Assembly (NCBI RefSeq): GCF_009795715.1
Contig: NZ_WTCR01000003.1
Coordinates: forward strand, 62,001 to 126,000
Reading direction: 5' to 3'
Origin: Labilibaculum euxinicum
Lineage (GTDB): Bacteria > Bacteroidota > Bacteroidia > Bacteroidales > Marinifilaceae
Length of the DNA: 64,000 bases
The notes beneath the pieces are model-generated. The model made no database searches, was not told the DNA's origin, and worked only from the letters and a program-made list of their open reading frames with translations. A program made the translations under genes and the position numbers. This document shows, piece after piece, positions 53,838 through 62,902 of this stretch (positions are counted from its first letter, which is position 1; each line of letters opens with the position of its first letter).

Positions 53838-56267
53838 ATGAGAGAAAGAATATTGATAATCATATTAATGATATGCAGTATTTCCAGTTATGCACAAGCT
53901 GATATGGGAGTGGAAATTAAGAATGGATCGTTAACTGGTATTATTATAGATGTTAAGACCAAGTTGCCGTTACCATATGTAAATGTGGTGATAAGAGATG
54001 CCAATAATAAAATAATTACCGGAGGTATAACAGATGACAAAGGAACGTTCGTTATTAAGAAAATTACCGAAGGGAAAAACACAATTGAGATTCAATACAT
54101 GGGTTACAAGTCATATGTTAGAAAGTTGGATTTCTCATCTAAAATATCAGCGCATAAATTGGGAACTGTTGAGCTTGAAGAGGATACTGAACTTCTTGGA
54201 GAAGTAACGGTAAGAGCAGAGTTGTCCAGCGTAACTCAGAAAGTGGATAGAAAAGTTATAAACGTTGGCAAAGATTTAACTGCTGCAGGAGCCACAGCTT
54301 CGGAGGTTTTAAACAATGTGCAATCGGTTAGTGTTGATAGTCAAACGGGAACAGTGAGCTTAAGAGGAAACGAGAATGTGAGAATATTGGTGGATGGAAA
54401 GCCTACTAATATTAGTGCAGCTCAATTGCTGCAGCAGATACCTTCTACCTCAATTAAAAGTATTGAGTTGATTACCAATCCTTCAGCAAAATACAACCCT
54501 GAAGGGATGAGTGGGATTATAAATATTGTATTGAATAAGAACGCAAATATTGGCTTTAACGGCAATGTAAATTTGGGGGTAACACGAGGAGTAAACACAC
54601 GTGCTAATGGTTCTCTGGATTTAAATTACAAAACAGGAGCCGTTAATTTCTTTTTAAACTTTGGTGCAAATGGAGGGAAAAGAAATAATTATGGTGAAGT
54701 TTTAAGACATTCAGAAAATGGAGATGGTGAAATTATTTTAGCTGATGACATTCTTCAAAAATTTGAATTTAACAGCGAAAATAACTCTCAATTATTAAAA
54801 GTAGGAGCCGATATCTATTTGAATAAAAAGAATACACTTTCATTTTATACCACACAAAATTTTAGCGATGGTGTATTTGATGGAACGACAAAGATTTTTA
54901 GAGGAACAGATTTGGATTATCATAGTTTGATGAAATCTGAAACAGATAATTCTACAGGTACTTATAATCTTAACTACAAAATAGACTTTGAAAAAGAAGG
55001 ACACAATCTGGAATTCGAAGCAACTTATAGTGAGAGCGACTCGCCCGAAGATGCTACTTATAAAGAATTGCTTAATCCGATTGATTTGACCTCGAATTAC
55101 ATGGATGGGATTGAAAATGATTACACCAATACGCTTCTAAACCTGGATTACACAAATCCATTGACGGAAAATACAAAGCTGGAATTAGGTGTGGAGTTGA
55201 GATTAAATGATACTGAGAATTCAAGAGTAACAAATCAACATGATTTTACTAATAATGAAATAGGCAATTCTGCATTTACATATGACAGAAGTATCTATTC
55301 GGGATATCTGAATTTAAATCACAAAATAGATAAGTTCACGATGCAAATGGGTGCGAGACTTGAGCAGTACGAAGTAGATGGAGAGTTTGCTAAAGGAGAT
55401 GAAAGGGCTAAGTATACTGATAGTCGTTTTACTGTGTATCCTTCTGTATTTTTCACTTTCAATCCGAGTGAAAAAAACCAATTGCAGTTAAGTTATAGCC
55501 GCAGGGTTGACAGGCCATCTATCGGGCAAGTGAATCCGATTAGAGAGTGGAGTACACCTTTAATTAGTTCATTTGGAAATCCAGAATTAGATCCTCAGTT
55601 CACCAATTCGTTCGAATTCAATTATACTAAAGGATTAAAGAATGGCTCTGCCACAATTGGAGCTTTCTACCGCAGAGTAAATGGTAATATCTCGAGAGTA
55701 TTAAACAAAGATCCTTTGGATATTGAAAAGGTGGAAATGTCTTATTACAATACGGACAGCAACAATCGTTATGGAATAGAATTGTCAGCAAATTATCAAT
55801 TCTTTAAATGGTGGTCGATGAATGCAAGTTCCGATTTGTATGTTCAGAAAGAAACCGGTGTTTCGAATGGTGAGAATCTTGAGATTACCAACAGTTCCTT
55901 TAATGCCCGGGTGTCCAATAGCTTTACGGCTACTAAAAAATTGAAATTTCAGTTGTTCGCAATGTACCGCGGAGGTGGTGAAGATTTACAATTTAAAGTG
56001 GATCCAATGTGGATGATCAATACAGGAGCAAGTTATACGGTGCTGAAAGGAAAAGGAACACTAACCTTTAGAGTAAACGATATTTTTGAAGGAATGAAGT
56101 TTAAGTTTGATTCAAAAGTACCTTACAACCAGGAAGGTGAATTTCATTGGGAGAGTAGAACAGCATATCTTGGCTTTTCGTACCGGTTTGGCAGCGGTAA
56201 AAACAAAGCCAAAAGAAGAAAGCAAAGAGATAGTCAGGAAACACAAGGTGGTGGTGGATTTATTTAA
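53838..56267 (+). CDS. TonB-dependent-receptor-like outer membrane beta-barrel protein
   Basis: Outer membrane protein of 809 residues. Signal peptide about 1-20 (SISSYAQ), a carboxypeptidase-regulatory-like domain (about 32-110: LTGIIIDVKTKLPLPYVNVV), a plug domain (about 140-225: ASEVLNNVQSVSVDSQTGTV, GNENVRILVDGKPT) and a 22-strand-type barrel of the OMP_b-brl_3 family ending in AYLGFSYRFGSG. The tail after the barrel is unusually basic and glycine-rich. There is no SusD partner, so it is not a classical SusC. This group includes many receptors of unknown ligand, often for peptides or metals. Confidence 0.87.
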   Translation: MRERILIIILMICSISSYAQADMGVEIKNGSLTGIIIDVKTKLPLPYVNVVIRDANNKIITGGITDDKGTFVIKKITEGKNTIEIQYMGYKSYVRKLDFSSKISAHKLGTVELEEDTELLGEVTVRAELSSVTQKVDRKVINVGKDLTAAGATASEVLNNVQSVSVDSQTGTVSLRGNENVRILVDGKPTNISAAQLLQQIPSTSIKSIELITNPSAKYNPEGMSGIINIVLNKNANIGFNGNVNLGVTRGVNTRANGSLDLNYKTGAVNFFLNFGANGGKRNNYGEVLRHSENGDGEIILADDILQKFEFNSENNSQLLKVGADIYLNKKNTLSFYTTQNFSDGVFDGTTKIFRGTDLDYHSLMKSETDNSTGTYNLNYKIDFEKEGHNLEFEATYSESDSPEDATYKELLNPIDLTSNYMDGIENDYTNTLLNLDYTNPLTENTKLELGVELRLNDTENSRVTNQHDFTNNEIGNSAFTYDRSIYSGYLNLNHKIDKFTMQMGARLEQYEVDGEFAKGDERAKYTDSRFTVYPSVFFTFNPSEKNQLQLSYSRRVDRPSIGQVNPIREWSTPLISSFGNPELDPQFTNSFEFNYTKGLKNGSATIGAFYRRVNGNISRVLNKDPLDIEKVEMSYYNTDSNNRYGIELSANYQFFKWWSMNASSDLYVQKETGVSNGENLEITNSSFNARVSNSFTATKKLKFQLFAMYRGGGEDLQFKVDPMWMINTGASYTVLKGKGTLTFRVNDIFEGMKFKFDSKVPYNQEGEFHWESRTAYLGFSYRFGSGKNKAKRRKQRDSQETQGGGGFI

Positions 56268-56410
56268 ACCCTTAAATCAATAATACACATTTACTTAAGT
56301 TGAAAATCTCCCATTCTATTTTGGATAGGGAGATTTTTTTTTGCTCCGATAAATTTAAATGATAGTAAGACTTCCTACTTTCGGGCAGTAGCACGAACAA
56401 AGAATATTCT

Positions 56411-57190
56411 ATGAATTTACCATCAGTTAATTTAATCTACTTTTCTCCAACAGGAACAAGTAGAAAAGTAGTTAAAGCCATTGGGCAGGGATTGGAAGCT
56501 AAACAAATAAGCGAGTTTGACATTACACAAACCGATTTTGAGTTTAAGAATTTTGGTAATGAATTGACCATTATTGGTGTGCCTGTTTACAAAGGACGTT
56601 TGCCAGTTGATGTAATTTCACGATTGAAAAAATTTAAAGCTAAAAACACACCTGTGGTTTTAGTCGCGGTTTATGGAAACAGAGATTTCGATGATGCTCT
56701 GCTTGAGTTAAAAGATGTAAGTACAGAATTAGGTTTTTTACCTGTAGCCGCCACTGCTTTTATCGGAGAGCATTCTTATTCAACAGAAAGTAAACCCATA
56801 GCAGAAAATCGTCCCGATGAGGCAGATCTTCTAAAAGCAAAACAATTTGCAGGAGAGATTTTAGATAAATTGGAAAAGAACGATGGTCTGGAGCTAAATA
56901 TTTCTGGTAATTATCCGTACAAAGAATTGCCAAATGCACCGGTAATGTCACCAAGAACCATTGCTGCGAAATGTACCTTGTGTGGTGTTTGTGCCGATGT
57001 TTGTCCGGTTGATGTTATTGAGGTAAACAAAACAGTAATTACAAATGCAGAGGCTTGTATTTGGTGTTGTGCATGTGTTAAAGCCTGCCCGGAGGATGCC
57101 CGGATTTTTGATACACCGCTTATCAATCAGATAACAAATAATCTCTTCGAAAACTGTTCGGAACGCAAAGAACCCGTGTTTTTTATCTAA
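56411..57190 (+). CDS. EFR1-type flavodoxin/ferredoxin fusion protein
   Basis: Redox protein of 259 residues. Residues about 5-165 are flavodoxin-like with the FMN phosphate loop in YFSPTGTSRKVVKAIG; residues about 180-240 hold two 4Fe-4S motifs, CTLCGVCADVCP and CIWCCACVKACP. This fusion is the EFRO/EFR1 group thought to pass electrons between flavin and Fe-S partners. It probably acts in the cytoplasm in anaerobic electron transfer; partner unknown. The strand is the same as the receptor gene but a T-rich gap of 143 bases separates them. Confidence 0.88.
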   Translation: MNLPSVNLIYFSPTGTSRKVVKAIGQGLEAKQISEFDITQTDFEFKNFGNELTIIGVPVYKGRLPVDVISRLKKFKAKNTPVVLVAVYGNRDFDDALLELKDVSTELGFLPVAATAFIGEHSYSTESKPIAENRPDEADLLKAKQFAGEILDKLEKNDGLELNISGNYPYKELPNAPVMSPRTIAAKCTLCGVCADVCPVDVIEVNKTVITNAEACIWCCACVKACPEDARIFDTPLINQITNNLFENCSERKEPVFFI

Positions 57191-57413
57191 AAAAACTCTG
57201 AAAAGAATAGATAAGGATAGCAGATTTGCTGTCCTTTTTTTATTTGTTTGTCCCTCCGGATTAGAATTTTTACCTCTAAAATTTTATTTCGATTACAAAT
57301 CTGTAGTTGTCCCGGGTTGTTTTCCCTTTTAAGTTACGGATTGCAGAACGATTGCTGATTTTATTACTATATCAGAAGATGGAACAATATAGTTTGCGTA
57401 ATAAATGGCCTTG

Positions 57414-57533
57414 TCAGATGAATAAACCAAACTATTTGCTGAAATCCTTATCATTTCAGATGAAAATTCAATACAATCAGATGACAGCTGATCTATTCAT
57501 TTCATAATCTGAAGTAATCATTTATTCATCTGA
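57414..57533. repeat. 120-bp element with 13-bp inverted ends
   Basis: TCAGATGAATAAA (57414-57426) and TTTATTCATCTGA (57521-57533) are exact inverted repeats; inside, TTTCAGATGAAA and ATCAGATGA repeat the end sequence. It could be a miniature inverted-repeat element or a multi-site operator. The rest of the 57191-57667 gap shows nothing else. Confidence 0.4.
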
Positions 57534-57667
57534 TGATGTGATTTAATAAAATGAATATATAATATTTCAGCAGAGAAATATAATTAGTAAGCGTTAGCAA
57601 ATAATTATTAGGCTGGATGTATGAAAATGGAGTAATATCAGACTTTTTTTGTATTGTAAGTATTCAT

Positions 57668-58417
57668 TTAACTCTGAGAGCTGTTGTTTTTCTTGTTGTT
57701 ATAATACTCAGCATTGCGTTTGCAGTGGTGTTCACTTTGGTAAGCCTTTACGATCCCGGGCTTATCCCGAAAAACAAATTTACCATAGCGTCGGATTTCA
57801 TCAACCACTTGTTTAAGTAGAGTGAAGGCCTTGTTTCGGATTAGCAGCATCTCGTCGGGAATGTACATTTTGCTGTCTTTTACAGCCAGTAAACTACTTA
57901 TTCGTTCATATTCTTCGGAGGCCTTGTCGCACAGGCTTAAATCGAAGTTGATGGCTTGCAGTGCTTCAACATTGCTTTTTCCCAGTCGGGCCAATAGAGC
58001 CAAATCGAAAATAATACTGGCCAGCGAATTGCCTTTTTTAATATCTCTGATTTTTTTCAGCAGATCTTTATCATTTCTAAAAGCAAACTGCATGTTGTCA
58101 ATCAGGTGTTTGCGCAGTTTTAGCAGGGCGGGAGTTTCGGCTTTAAAGTTGGTCATTGCCTGTTTCTTTTCACCTGTCAGTTCCACCCAGTTTAGCTGTG
58201 CACGGCTCAAAGCCTTGGTGCGGGTATGCAGTTTATCAATTAAACCGACCGGCATATTTACGGCAGAAAGTTTCGACAGATCTTCTGTTGCACGTGTGTG
58301 CAGCCGTTCGGCTTCATAGATGTAAATTTCGAATGGCATGTCGCAATGCTTTATGTTTTCATTTGCTATGGCATTGATTTCATCCAGTAGAATTTCTAAA
58401 TCTGATTGATCTGACAT
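57668..58417 (-). CDS. Unknown helical protein, 249 residues
   Basis: No family recognised. Charged, Leu-rich and predicted almost all helical, without signal peptide or membrane segment, hence probably cytoplasmic. Repeated patterns of Leu, Ala and Lys/Glu (ERLHTRATEDLSKLSAV, LIDKLHTRTKALSRAQL) suggest a bundle of long antiparallel helices with two related N-terminal units, both holding LHTR. The C-terminal 20 residues are basic, Asn/Lys/Ser-rich and likely disordered. Base composition is more GC-rich than the neighbours. It has normal codon-like structure over its whole length, so I keep it as a real gene. Confidence 0.6.
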   Translation of the reverse strand: MSDQSDLEILLDEINAIANENIKHCDMPFEIYIYEAERLHTRATEDLSKLSAVNMPVGLIDKLHTRTKALSRAQLNWVELTGEKKQAMTNFKAETPALLKLRKHLIDNMQFAFRNDKDLLKKIRDIKKGNSLASIIFDLALLARLGKSNVEALQAINFDLSLCDKASEEYERISSLLAVKDSKMYIPDEMLLIRNKAFTLLKQVVDEIRRYGKFVFRDKPGIVKAYQSEHHCKRNAEYYNNKKNNSSQS

Positions 58418-58685
58418 GGTATAATAGAATATGAGGTTTTAGATCTAAAAAAAACAGCTTGAATTTAGCAATAAATTCGAGATTCCTCCAATGTTTATTT
58501 GAAAATTATGTTACTTTAAATAACACTGTTGTTCCAGACCAGGCTTAGTTTAGCGTTTTTAATTTGATTTTGAAGAAAATATGGATTGTGAATCTTTAAC
58601 TCATTACCTGTCAATTGTAAATTTACAGCAATAGCCTATTCTTTATAAGCACAAAGTACTATGCAAATAATTATTTAAGCAAAAA

Positions 58686-58712
58686 AAAAGATCGTTTGTA
58701 TAACGATCTTTT
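58686..58712 (-). terminator. Terminator after the 235-residue protein gene
   Basis: AAAAGATCGTT (58686-58696) pairs with AACGATCTTTT (58702-58712); the A-run upstream supplies a T-run for the minus strand. It lies 23 bases beyond the minus-strand stop at 58736. The region 58418-58685 shows no gene. Confidence 0.75.
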
Positions 58713-58735
58713 CTGCTATTGATGTTTTAATACGA

Positions 58736-59443
58736 TTAAAAATCTTTGAGTATTCGGTTTCTGTGTAATTCTTTTATACTCTCATTATAATCAATTTGTG
58801 CAATTCTATTCAATTCCTTTAATATTTCATTATTCTCATCAAGAACCCAATCAATGTATTTTTCATCGTTATCAAACAAAACTCTGACTTTTTTTATCGA
58901 ATTGGAATTGCTATTGATTATAGTTTCTAATTCTGAATTTACTATTGGGATATTTATTAATACTCTAACATCCTTCTGAGCGATTTTATAATTATGAATG
59001 TACTTGCTCTCGATCCAAGCATTATCTGCATAATAGTATAGTTTATGTCTTCTGATATCTTCAACCTTGTTATTGTCTAGTTTCAATAGAACATCAGATA
59101 TATGCTGATAGGGAAGATCGGAGCCGATTTTATTTTTCAACTGTGAATTTGAAATTTCAAACTCAATTTGTAACGAACATACAGAATTACTATTGATTGC
59201 TGACCATGGTTCAGGATTTAAAAAATATTGATGATTCCATTTCTCCTTAGTGATAAGCATTGTACTATTTAAAGGATGAATATGATTCTGGTGGCCACCA
59301 ATTCCATCAATTGAAACACTTATTTTTTTTGTTGTTAGAACATTATTATTTAGAGTTATTTCTTCGGAATATGAATTTTTACAAAATGAAAATAATAAAA
59401 ACAGAGTTAGTACTCTTAACAATAAAGTTGAGTAGCAGGTCAT
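58736..59443 (-). CDS. Unknown exported protein, 235 residues
   Basis: No family recognised. The N-terminus (LLLRVLTLFLLFSFCKNSYS) is a signal peptide, possibly cut after SYS; a Cys is present in it but not in a convincing lipobox. The mature part mixes beta and helical predictions, with a His/Asn-rich segment IGGHQNHIHPL near residue 50 that could bind a metal, and a basic C-terminus. Flanked by gaps on both sides and with its own terminator, so it is a single-gene transcript. The 59444-59769 gap holds no recognisable element. Confidence 0.6.
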   Translation of the reverse strand: MTCYSTLLLRVLTLFLLFSFCKNSYSEEITLNNNVLTTKKISVSIDGIGGHQNHIHPLNSTMLITKEKWNHQYFLNPEPWSAINSNSVCSLQIEFEISNSQLKNKIGSDLPYQHISDVLLKLDNNKVEDIRRHKLYYYADNAWIESKYIHNYKIAQKDVRVLINIPIVNSELETIINSNSNSIKKVRVLFDNDEKYIDWVLDENNEILKELNRIAQIDYNESIKELHRNRILKDF

Positions 59444-59769
59444 AAATCTTGTTTATTTTAAATTAAGCCCACAAAAGTATAATTTATTTGGAATTATTCT
59501 AATAATTTAAAAATACTGAAACAGCATGTGGTCAATATTAATCAGATACAATCGATTTCGAAGTTATTTTTTTGTGAAAGAAGTGCCAGTCCAACTTCTA
59601 TACCTGTAGATTTGTAATTAGGAGCTGGTTCAGTCAATTATTAGAGTCCACTGATAAATTTTTAGCCGTAAAAAAAGAATTTATTATATTTATTGTTTGG
59701 TAAGATGAGAAGTATCTGTTTATTATCAAATCTAGTTTATTTTACCTTAAACCTTAAAAATATGAACGC

Positions 59770-60456
59770 ATGAAAAAATTAGTCGCAGAATTTATAGGAA
59801 CCCTATGGTTGGTTCTGGGTGGATGTGGAAGTGCTGTTTTGGCGGCCGCATATCCCGAATTGGGAATTGGATTTGTTGGTGTGGCAATTGCTTTTGGATT
59901 AACTGTGCTTACCATGGTCTATGCAATTGGGCATATTTCTGGTTGTCACCTAAATCCGGCAGTGTCTATTGGTCTTTGGGCTGGCGGACGTTTTGAACTG
60001 AAAGATCTGGGGCCTTATATTGTGGCTCAGGTATTGGGAGGAATTGCAGGTGCAGGAATCTTGTATTTGATTGCAAGTGGTAAAGCTGGTTTTGATATGG
60101 GAGGTTTTGCTGCGAACGGCTATGGCGAGCACTCGCCCGGTGGATACGGCATGTTGGCAGCTTTGGTGAGCGAAGTGGTAATGACTTTTATGTTTTTACT
60201 GATTATTTTAGGAGCAACACACTCAAAAGCACCAGCTGGATTTGCCGGATTGGCAATTGGTCTGGGGTTGACTCTGATTCATTTAATCAGCATACCGGTA
60301 ACAAATACATCAGTGAATCCGGCGCGAAGTACAAGTCAGGCACTTTTTGTTGGCGATTGGGCTTTGGATCAATTGTGGTTGTTCTGGCTAGCGCCGATTG
60401 CAGGTGCAATTTTGGCCGGCTTGGTATACAAGTACATGTCTCCCGAGAAAGATTAA
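59770..60456 (+). CDS. aqpZ: Aquaporin Z-type water channel
   Basis: Inner-membrane water channel of 228 residues with six membrane helices and two half-helices. The first NPA motif is at residues 62-64 (GCHLNPAVS) and the second at 183-185 (SVNPARS), the latter with the Arg of the selectivity filter. The start [22 protein letters not shown] and the whole layout are those of AqpZ rather than of glycerol channels, which carry NPARD at the second motif and a larger loop. Confidence 0.94.
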   Translation: MKKLVAEFIGTLWLVLGGCGSAVLAAAYPELGIGFVGVAIAFGLTVLTMVYAIGHISGCHLNPAVSIGLWAGGRFELKDLGPYIVAQVLGGIAGAGILYLIASGKAGFDMGGFAANGYGEHSPGGYGMLAALVSEVVMTFMFLLIILGATHSKAPAGFAGLAIGLGLTLIHLISIPVTNTSVNPARSTSQALFVGDWALDQLWLFWLAPIAGAILAGLVYKYMSPEKD

Positions 60457-60554
60457 TTTTATAAAATAATATTAAACAGCATGTTTCGGTTGTTTTTATC
60501 TTCCGGGAGCATGCTGTTTATTTGTGTTCTCTATATTTTCATGAATGATTTGAT

Positions 60555-60642
60555 GAAACGAGCCATGAGAAGACTTTTCTCACAGACGAGGATGACTAGG
60601 TTGGCGAGTTCTCCCGAAACAAGTTCGGGACAGGCTATGTGG
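60555..60642. repeat. Dispersed repeat, copy B (covarying hairpin)
   Basis: Partner of 23089-23173. Its central arm is TCCCGAA/TTCGGGA around loop ACAAG, where copy A has CCCCGCA/TGCGGGG around ACGC. Similarity continues weakly to ACACATGAAACG (60662). Lies between aqpZ and the DUF1287 gene. Confidence 0.75.
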
Positions 60643-60719
60643 TAATAAAAAACAAATTTAGACACATGAAACGTCCATGACGAGGATGTTTTGACACACA
60701 GTGGGGTGATTATTCCAGC

Positions 60720-60748
60720 ATGGTAATCCCGAAAGCTTTCGGGACCAT
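60720..60748. repeat. Perfect palindrome before the DUF1287 gene
   Basis: CCCGAAAGCTTTCGGG (60728-60743) is a perfect 16-bp palindrome, enclosed by ATGGT and ACCAT. It lies 28 bases before the start codon, at the far end of the repeat copy B region, and could fold in the mRNA leader. Confidence 0.6.
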
Positions 60749-60775
60749 CTGGCAAAACCTTAAAATTATAAACAG

Positions 60776-61360
60776 ATGAAAAAACTTCTATTCACAGTTT
60801 TACTCTTTGTTGTTGGAGGAGTTGGTTTTGCACAAACATTTCCTGAGCAATTAACGGATGCCGCCTTGCAGCTAACCCAGCAAAGAGTTATTTACGATCC
60901 CAGCTATTTTTCAATTCCTTACCCAAATGGAGATATTCCTTCGGATAGAGGCGTTTGCACTGATGTTGTGATTCGTGCTTACCGAAAATTGGGAATCGAT
61001 TTGCAGAAAGAGGTTCATGAGGATATGAAAGTCAATTTTAGTTTGTATCCGGACATTTGGGGGTTGAAACATACCGATACCAATATCGATCACCGAAGAG
61101 TACCCAACCTGATGAAATTTTTTGAGCGTAACGGACAGGAGAAACCATTAAGTCAAGATTCCATTGATTATTCTCCCGGCGATATTGTTTGCTGGAATTT
61201 AGGCGGTGCAATTACACACATTGGCATCGTAATTAATAAAAAATCCAGAGATGGCAAACGCTTCTTAATAGTGCACAACATTGGCGCTGGTCAGATAATT
61301 GAAGATTGTTTATTTGAATTTCCCATTATTGGGCATTACACTTACTCCGATACAAACTAA
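60776..61360 (+). CDS. DUF1287 exported protein
   Basis: Periplasmic protein of 194 residues with a signal peptide (VLLFVVGGVGFAQT). It shows the DUF1287 signature: YDPSYFSIPYPNGDIP near residue 40, then DRGVCTDVVIRAYRKLGIDL with an invariant Cys, and ITHIGIVINKKS with a His further on. Cys and His in this arrangement resemble an NlpC/P60-like hydrolase fold, so a cell-wall hydrolase role is suspected for the family but not proven. Its mRNA leader contains the palindrome described above. Confidence 0.85.
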   Translation: MKKLLFTVLLFVVGGVGFAQTFPEQLTDAALQLTQQRVIYDPSYFSIPYPNGDIPSDRGVCTDVVIRAYRKLGIDLQKEVHEDMKVNFSLYPDIWGLKHTDTNIDHRRVPNLMKFFERNGQEKPLSQDSIDYSPGDIVCWNLGGAITHIGIVINKKSRDGKRFLIVHNIGAGQIIEDCLFEFPIIGHYTYSDTN

Positions 61361-61499
61361 TTGCCTGTTGTTTTCCTTGTTTAGTCTTAGAAGTGGAGAT
61401 TACAAGCTTCTTTTTTATTCTGTATACTCATTTTCCTGCATAGAATACTTCTGAAATCCTCTGATACCGGTTTTTTTGTATTTCAAATGTTAAAATAAG

Positions 61500-61540
61500 T
61501 GAACGTTCATTCATTTTGTGAATTATTTATTTTATATTTG
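61500..61540 (+). promoter_or_regulatory. Promoter and TetR-type operator before the TetR gene
   Basis: The palindrome TGAACGTTCA (61500-61509), followed by TTCA, lies just upstream of a -7 box TATATTTG (61533-61540). A related TGAACATTCA precedes the oxidoreductase gene at 62871. The positions suggest that the regulator represses itself. Confidence 0.6.
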
Positions 61541-61583
61541 TTCTATCAAAATCAAAAAAGACTATTAAATCAGAATTTCCAAT

Positions 61584-62162
61584 ATGGCAATCAGAGAAAA
61601 AAGTAAGGAGAAACGGAATGCTTTGTTAAAAGCTACCTTGAATTTGGTGAACAATAACGGCTTTCATGATGCTCCGATGTCTAAAATAGCCAAGATGGCC
61701 AATGTGTCACCGGCAACTATTTACATTTATTTCGAAAACAAACAGGATCTGATCAATCAGCTTTATCTGGAACTGAAAGTATCATATACTAAGCAGGCAT
61801 TCAAAGATTATTCTGAAAATATGCCCGTAAAAAAAGCCTTTGAATTTATCTGGTACAATATTGCTGACTATAAGTTGAAACAGGTTGAGGAAGCATGGTT
61901 TTTATCGCAGTGCGATAACACAATGATGATTGATGAGGACAGCAGGCAGGAAGGTTTAAAACATTTACAGCCATTACTGGATTTATGGGAAAAGGGGCAG
62001 AAGGAAGGTATTATTAAAGATGTTTCGCCATACATTCTTTATGCTTATGCCATCAATCCATTGGCCTTTTTAATGAATATGCAAAAACGCGGCCTTTACC
62101 AGATAAATCAAGAAAGTTTGGAACAGGCATTTCAGTCGGCCTGGGATAGCATTCGAATATAA
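61584..62162 (+). CDS. TetR-family transcriptional regulator
   Basis: Repressor of 192 residues. Residues about 8-55 form the TetR HTH: KRNALLKATLNLVNNNGF, then MSKIAKMANVSPATIYIYFE with the recognition helix, and NKQDLINQLY. The C-terminal helical part (about 75-190) is a TetR_C ligand-binding domain with several Trp and Tyr. It leads a cluster with an NAD(P)-binding protein and an MDR oxidoreductase, which suggests control by an electrophile or aldehyde-like compound. Confidence 0.92.
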   Translation: MAIREKSKEKRNALLKATLNLVNNNGFHDAPMSKIAKMANVSPATIYIYFENKQDLINQLYLELKVSYTKQAFKDYSENMPVKKAFEFIWYNIADYKLKQVEEAWFLSQCDNTMMIDEDSRQEGLKHLQPLLDLWEKGQKEGIIKDVSPYILYAYAINPLAFLMNMQKRGLYQINQESLEQAFQSAWDSIRI

Positions 62163-62169
62163 TACAGTT

Positions 62170-62832
62170 ATGGGAAAGACAGCAATTATATTGGGAGCAA
62201 GCGGATTAACAGGGAAGCTTCTGTTGAACCGGCTTTTGGAAGATGAAGCCTATACGAGAGTGAAGATTTTTACCCGCCGAGGTTTAGATTTGGTTCATCC
62301 CAAGTTAAAAGAGTTTATTGGAGACCTGCTTAGTTTAGAGGAATTTAAGAAGGATTTCACCGGCGATGAAGTATTTTGCTGCATTGGAACTACTGCCAAG
62401 AAAACGAAGGATAAAACCATTTACAGGAAGATTGATTTTGGTATTCCTGCATCAGCGGCAAGTTTGGCTAAGGCAAATGGAATTAAAAGTTTCCTTGTAA
62501 TTTCAGCTTTGGGAGCAAATGCAGAGAGCAATATCTTCTACAACAAAACAAAAGGAGAAATGGAGCAGGCGGTTTTAAGTCTGGAGATTGCAAATACCTA
62601 TATTTTAAGACCTTCTCTGATTAATGGGAAAAGAGATGAAGATCGATTGGGTGAAAAAATTGGATCGATTATCATGAAAGTGCTAAGTCCGTTTTTATTG
62701 TGGAAATGGAAAAAATACCGGGCGATTGAGGCAGAGACAATTGCAAATGCATTACATGCTTTGGCTCAGGCAAAACCAGATTATAAGATAATTGAATCAG
62801 ACAAAATACAAGAGATTGGCGCTTATCTGTAG
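62170..62832 (+). CDS. NAD(P)H-binding Rossmann-fold protein (atypical SDR)
   Basis: Protein of 220 residues of the NAD(P)-binding/HTATIP2-like atypical short-chain dehydrogenase group. The dinucleotide loop is GASGLTG (residues about 9-15) and the RR of FTRRG fits NADP preference. Downstream segments VFCCIGTTAKKTKDK, VISALGANAESNIFYNKTKG (YNKTKG as the YxxxK equivalent) and ILRPSLINGKR follow the family. Seven bases separate it from the TetR gene, so the two are cotranscribed. Confidence 0.87.
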   Translation: MGKTAIILGASGLTGKLLLNRLLEDEAYTRVKIFTRRGLDLVHPKLKEFIGDLLSLEEFKKDFTGDEVFCCIGTTAKKTKDKTIYRKIDFGIPASAASLAKANGIKSFLVISALGANAESNIFYNKTKGEMEQAVLSLEIANTYILRPSLINGKRDEDRLGEKIGSIIMKVLSPFLLWKWKKYRAIEAETIANALHALAQAKPDYKIIESDKIQEIGAYL

Positions 62833-62868
62833 AGTTCATAGGTAAGGCTTTTTTTATCCTCGAAAGAG

Positions 62869-62882
62869 AATGAACATTCATT
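62869..62882. promoter_or_regulatory. TetR-type operator before the oxidoreductase
   Basis: AATGAACATTCATT is an imperfect palindrome with the same TGAAC.TTCA core as the site before the TetR gene, 20 bases ahead of the oxidoreductase start. Confidence 0.55.
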
Positions 62883-62902
62883 AATATAAAAAACAAAATA
62901 AG

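Noticed and set aside
53838-56267. SusC of a SusC/SusD pair
   Set aside because: There is no SusD-like gene next to it and the barrel belongs to the OMP_b-brl_3 type, so it is not part of a Sus-like uptake system on this evidence.
57307-57507. 66-codon plus-strand frame after the EFR1 gene
   Set aside because: No signal, no family feel, and it runs through the inverted-repeat segment; treated as chance.
57822-58319. 165-codon plus-strand frame
   Set aside because: Ser/Leu/Arg-rich antisense mirror of the helical protein at 57668-58417; the minus-strand frame is longer and has better composition.
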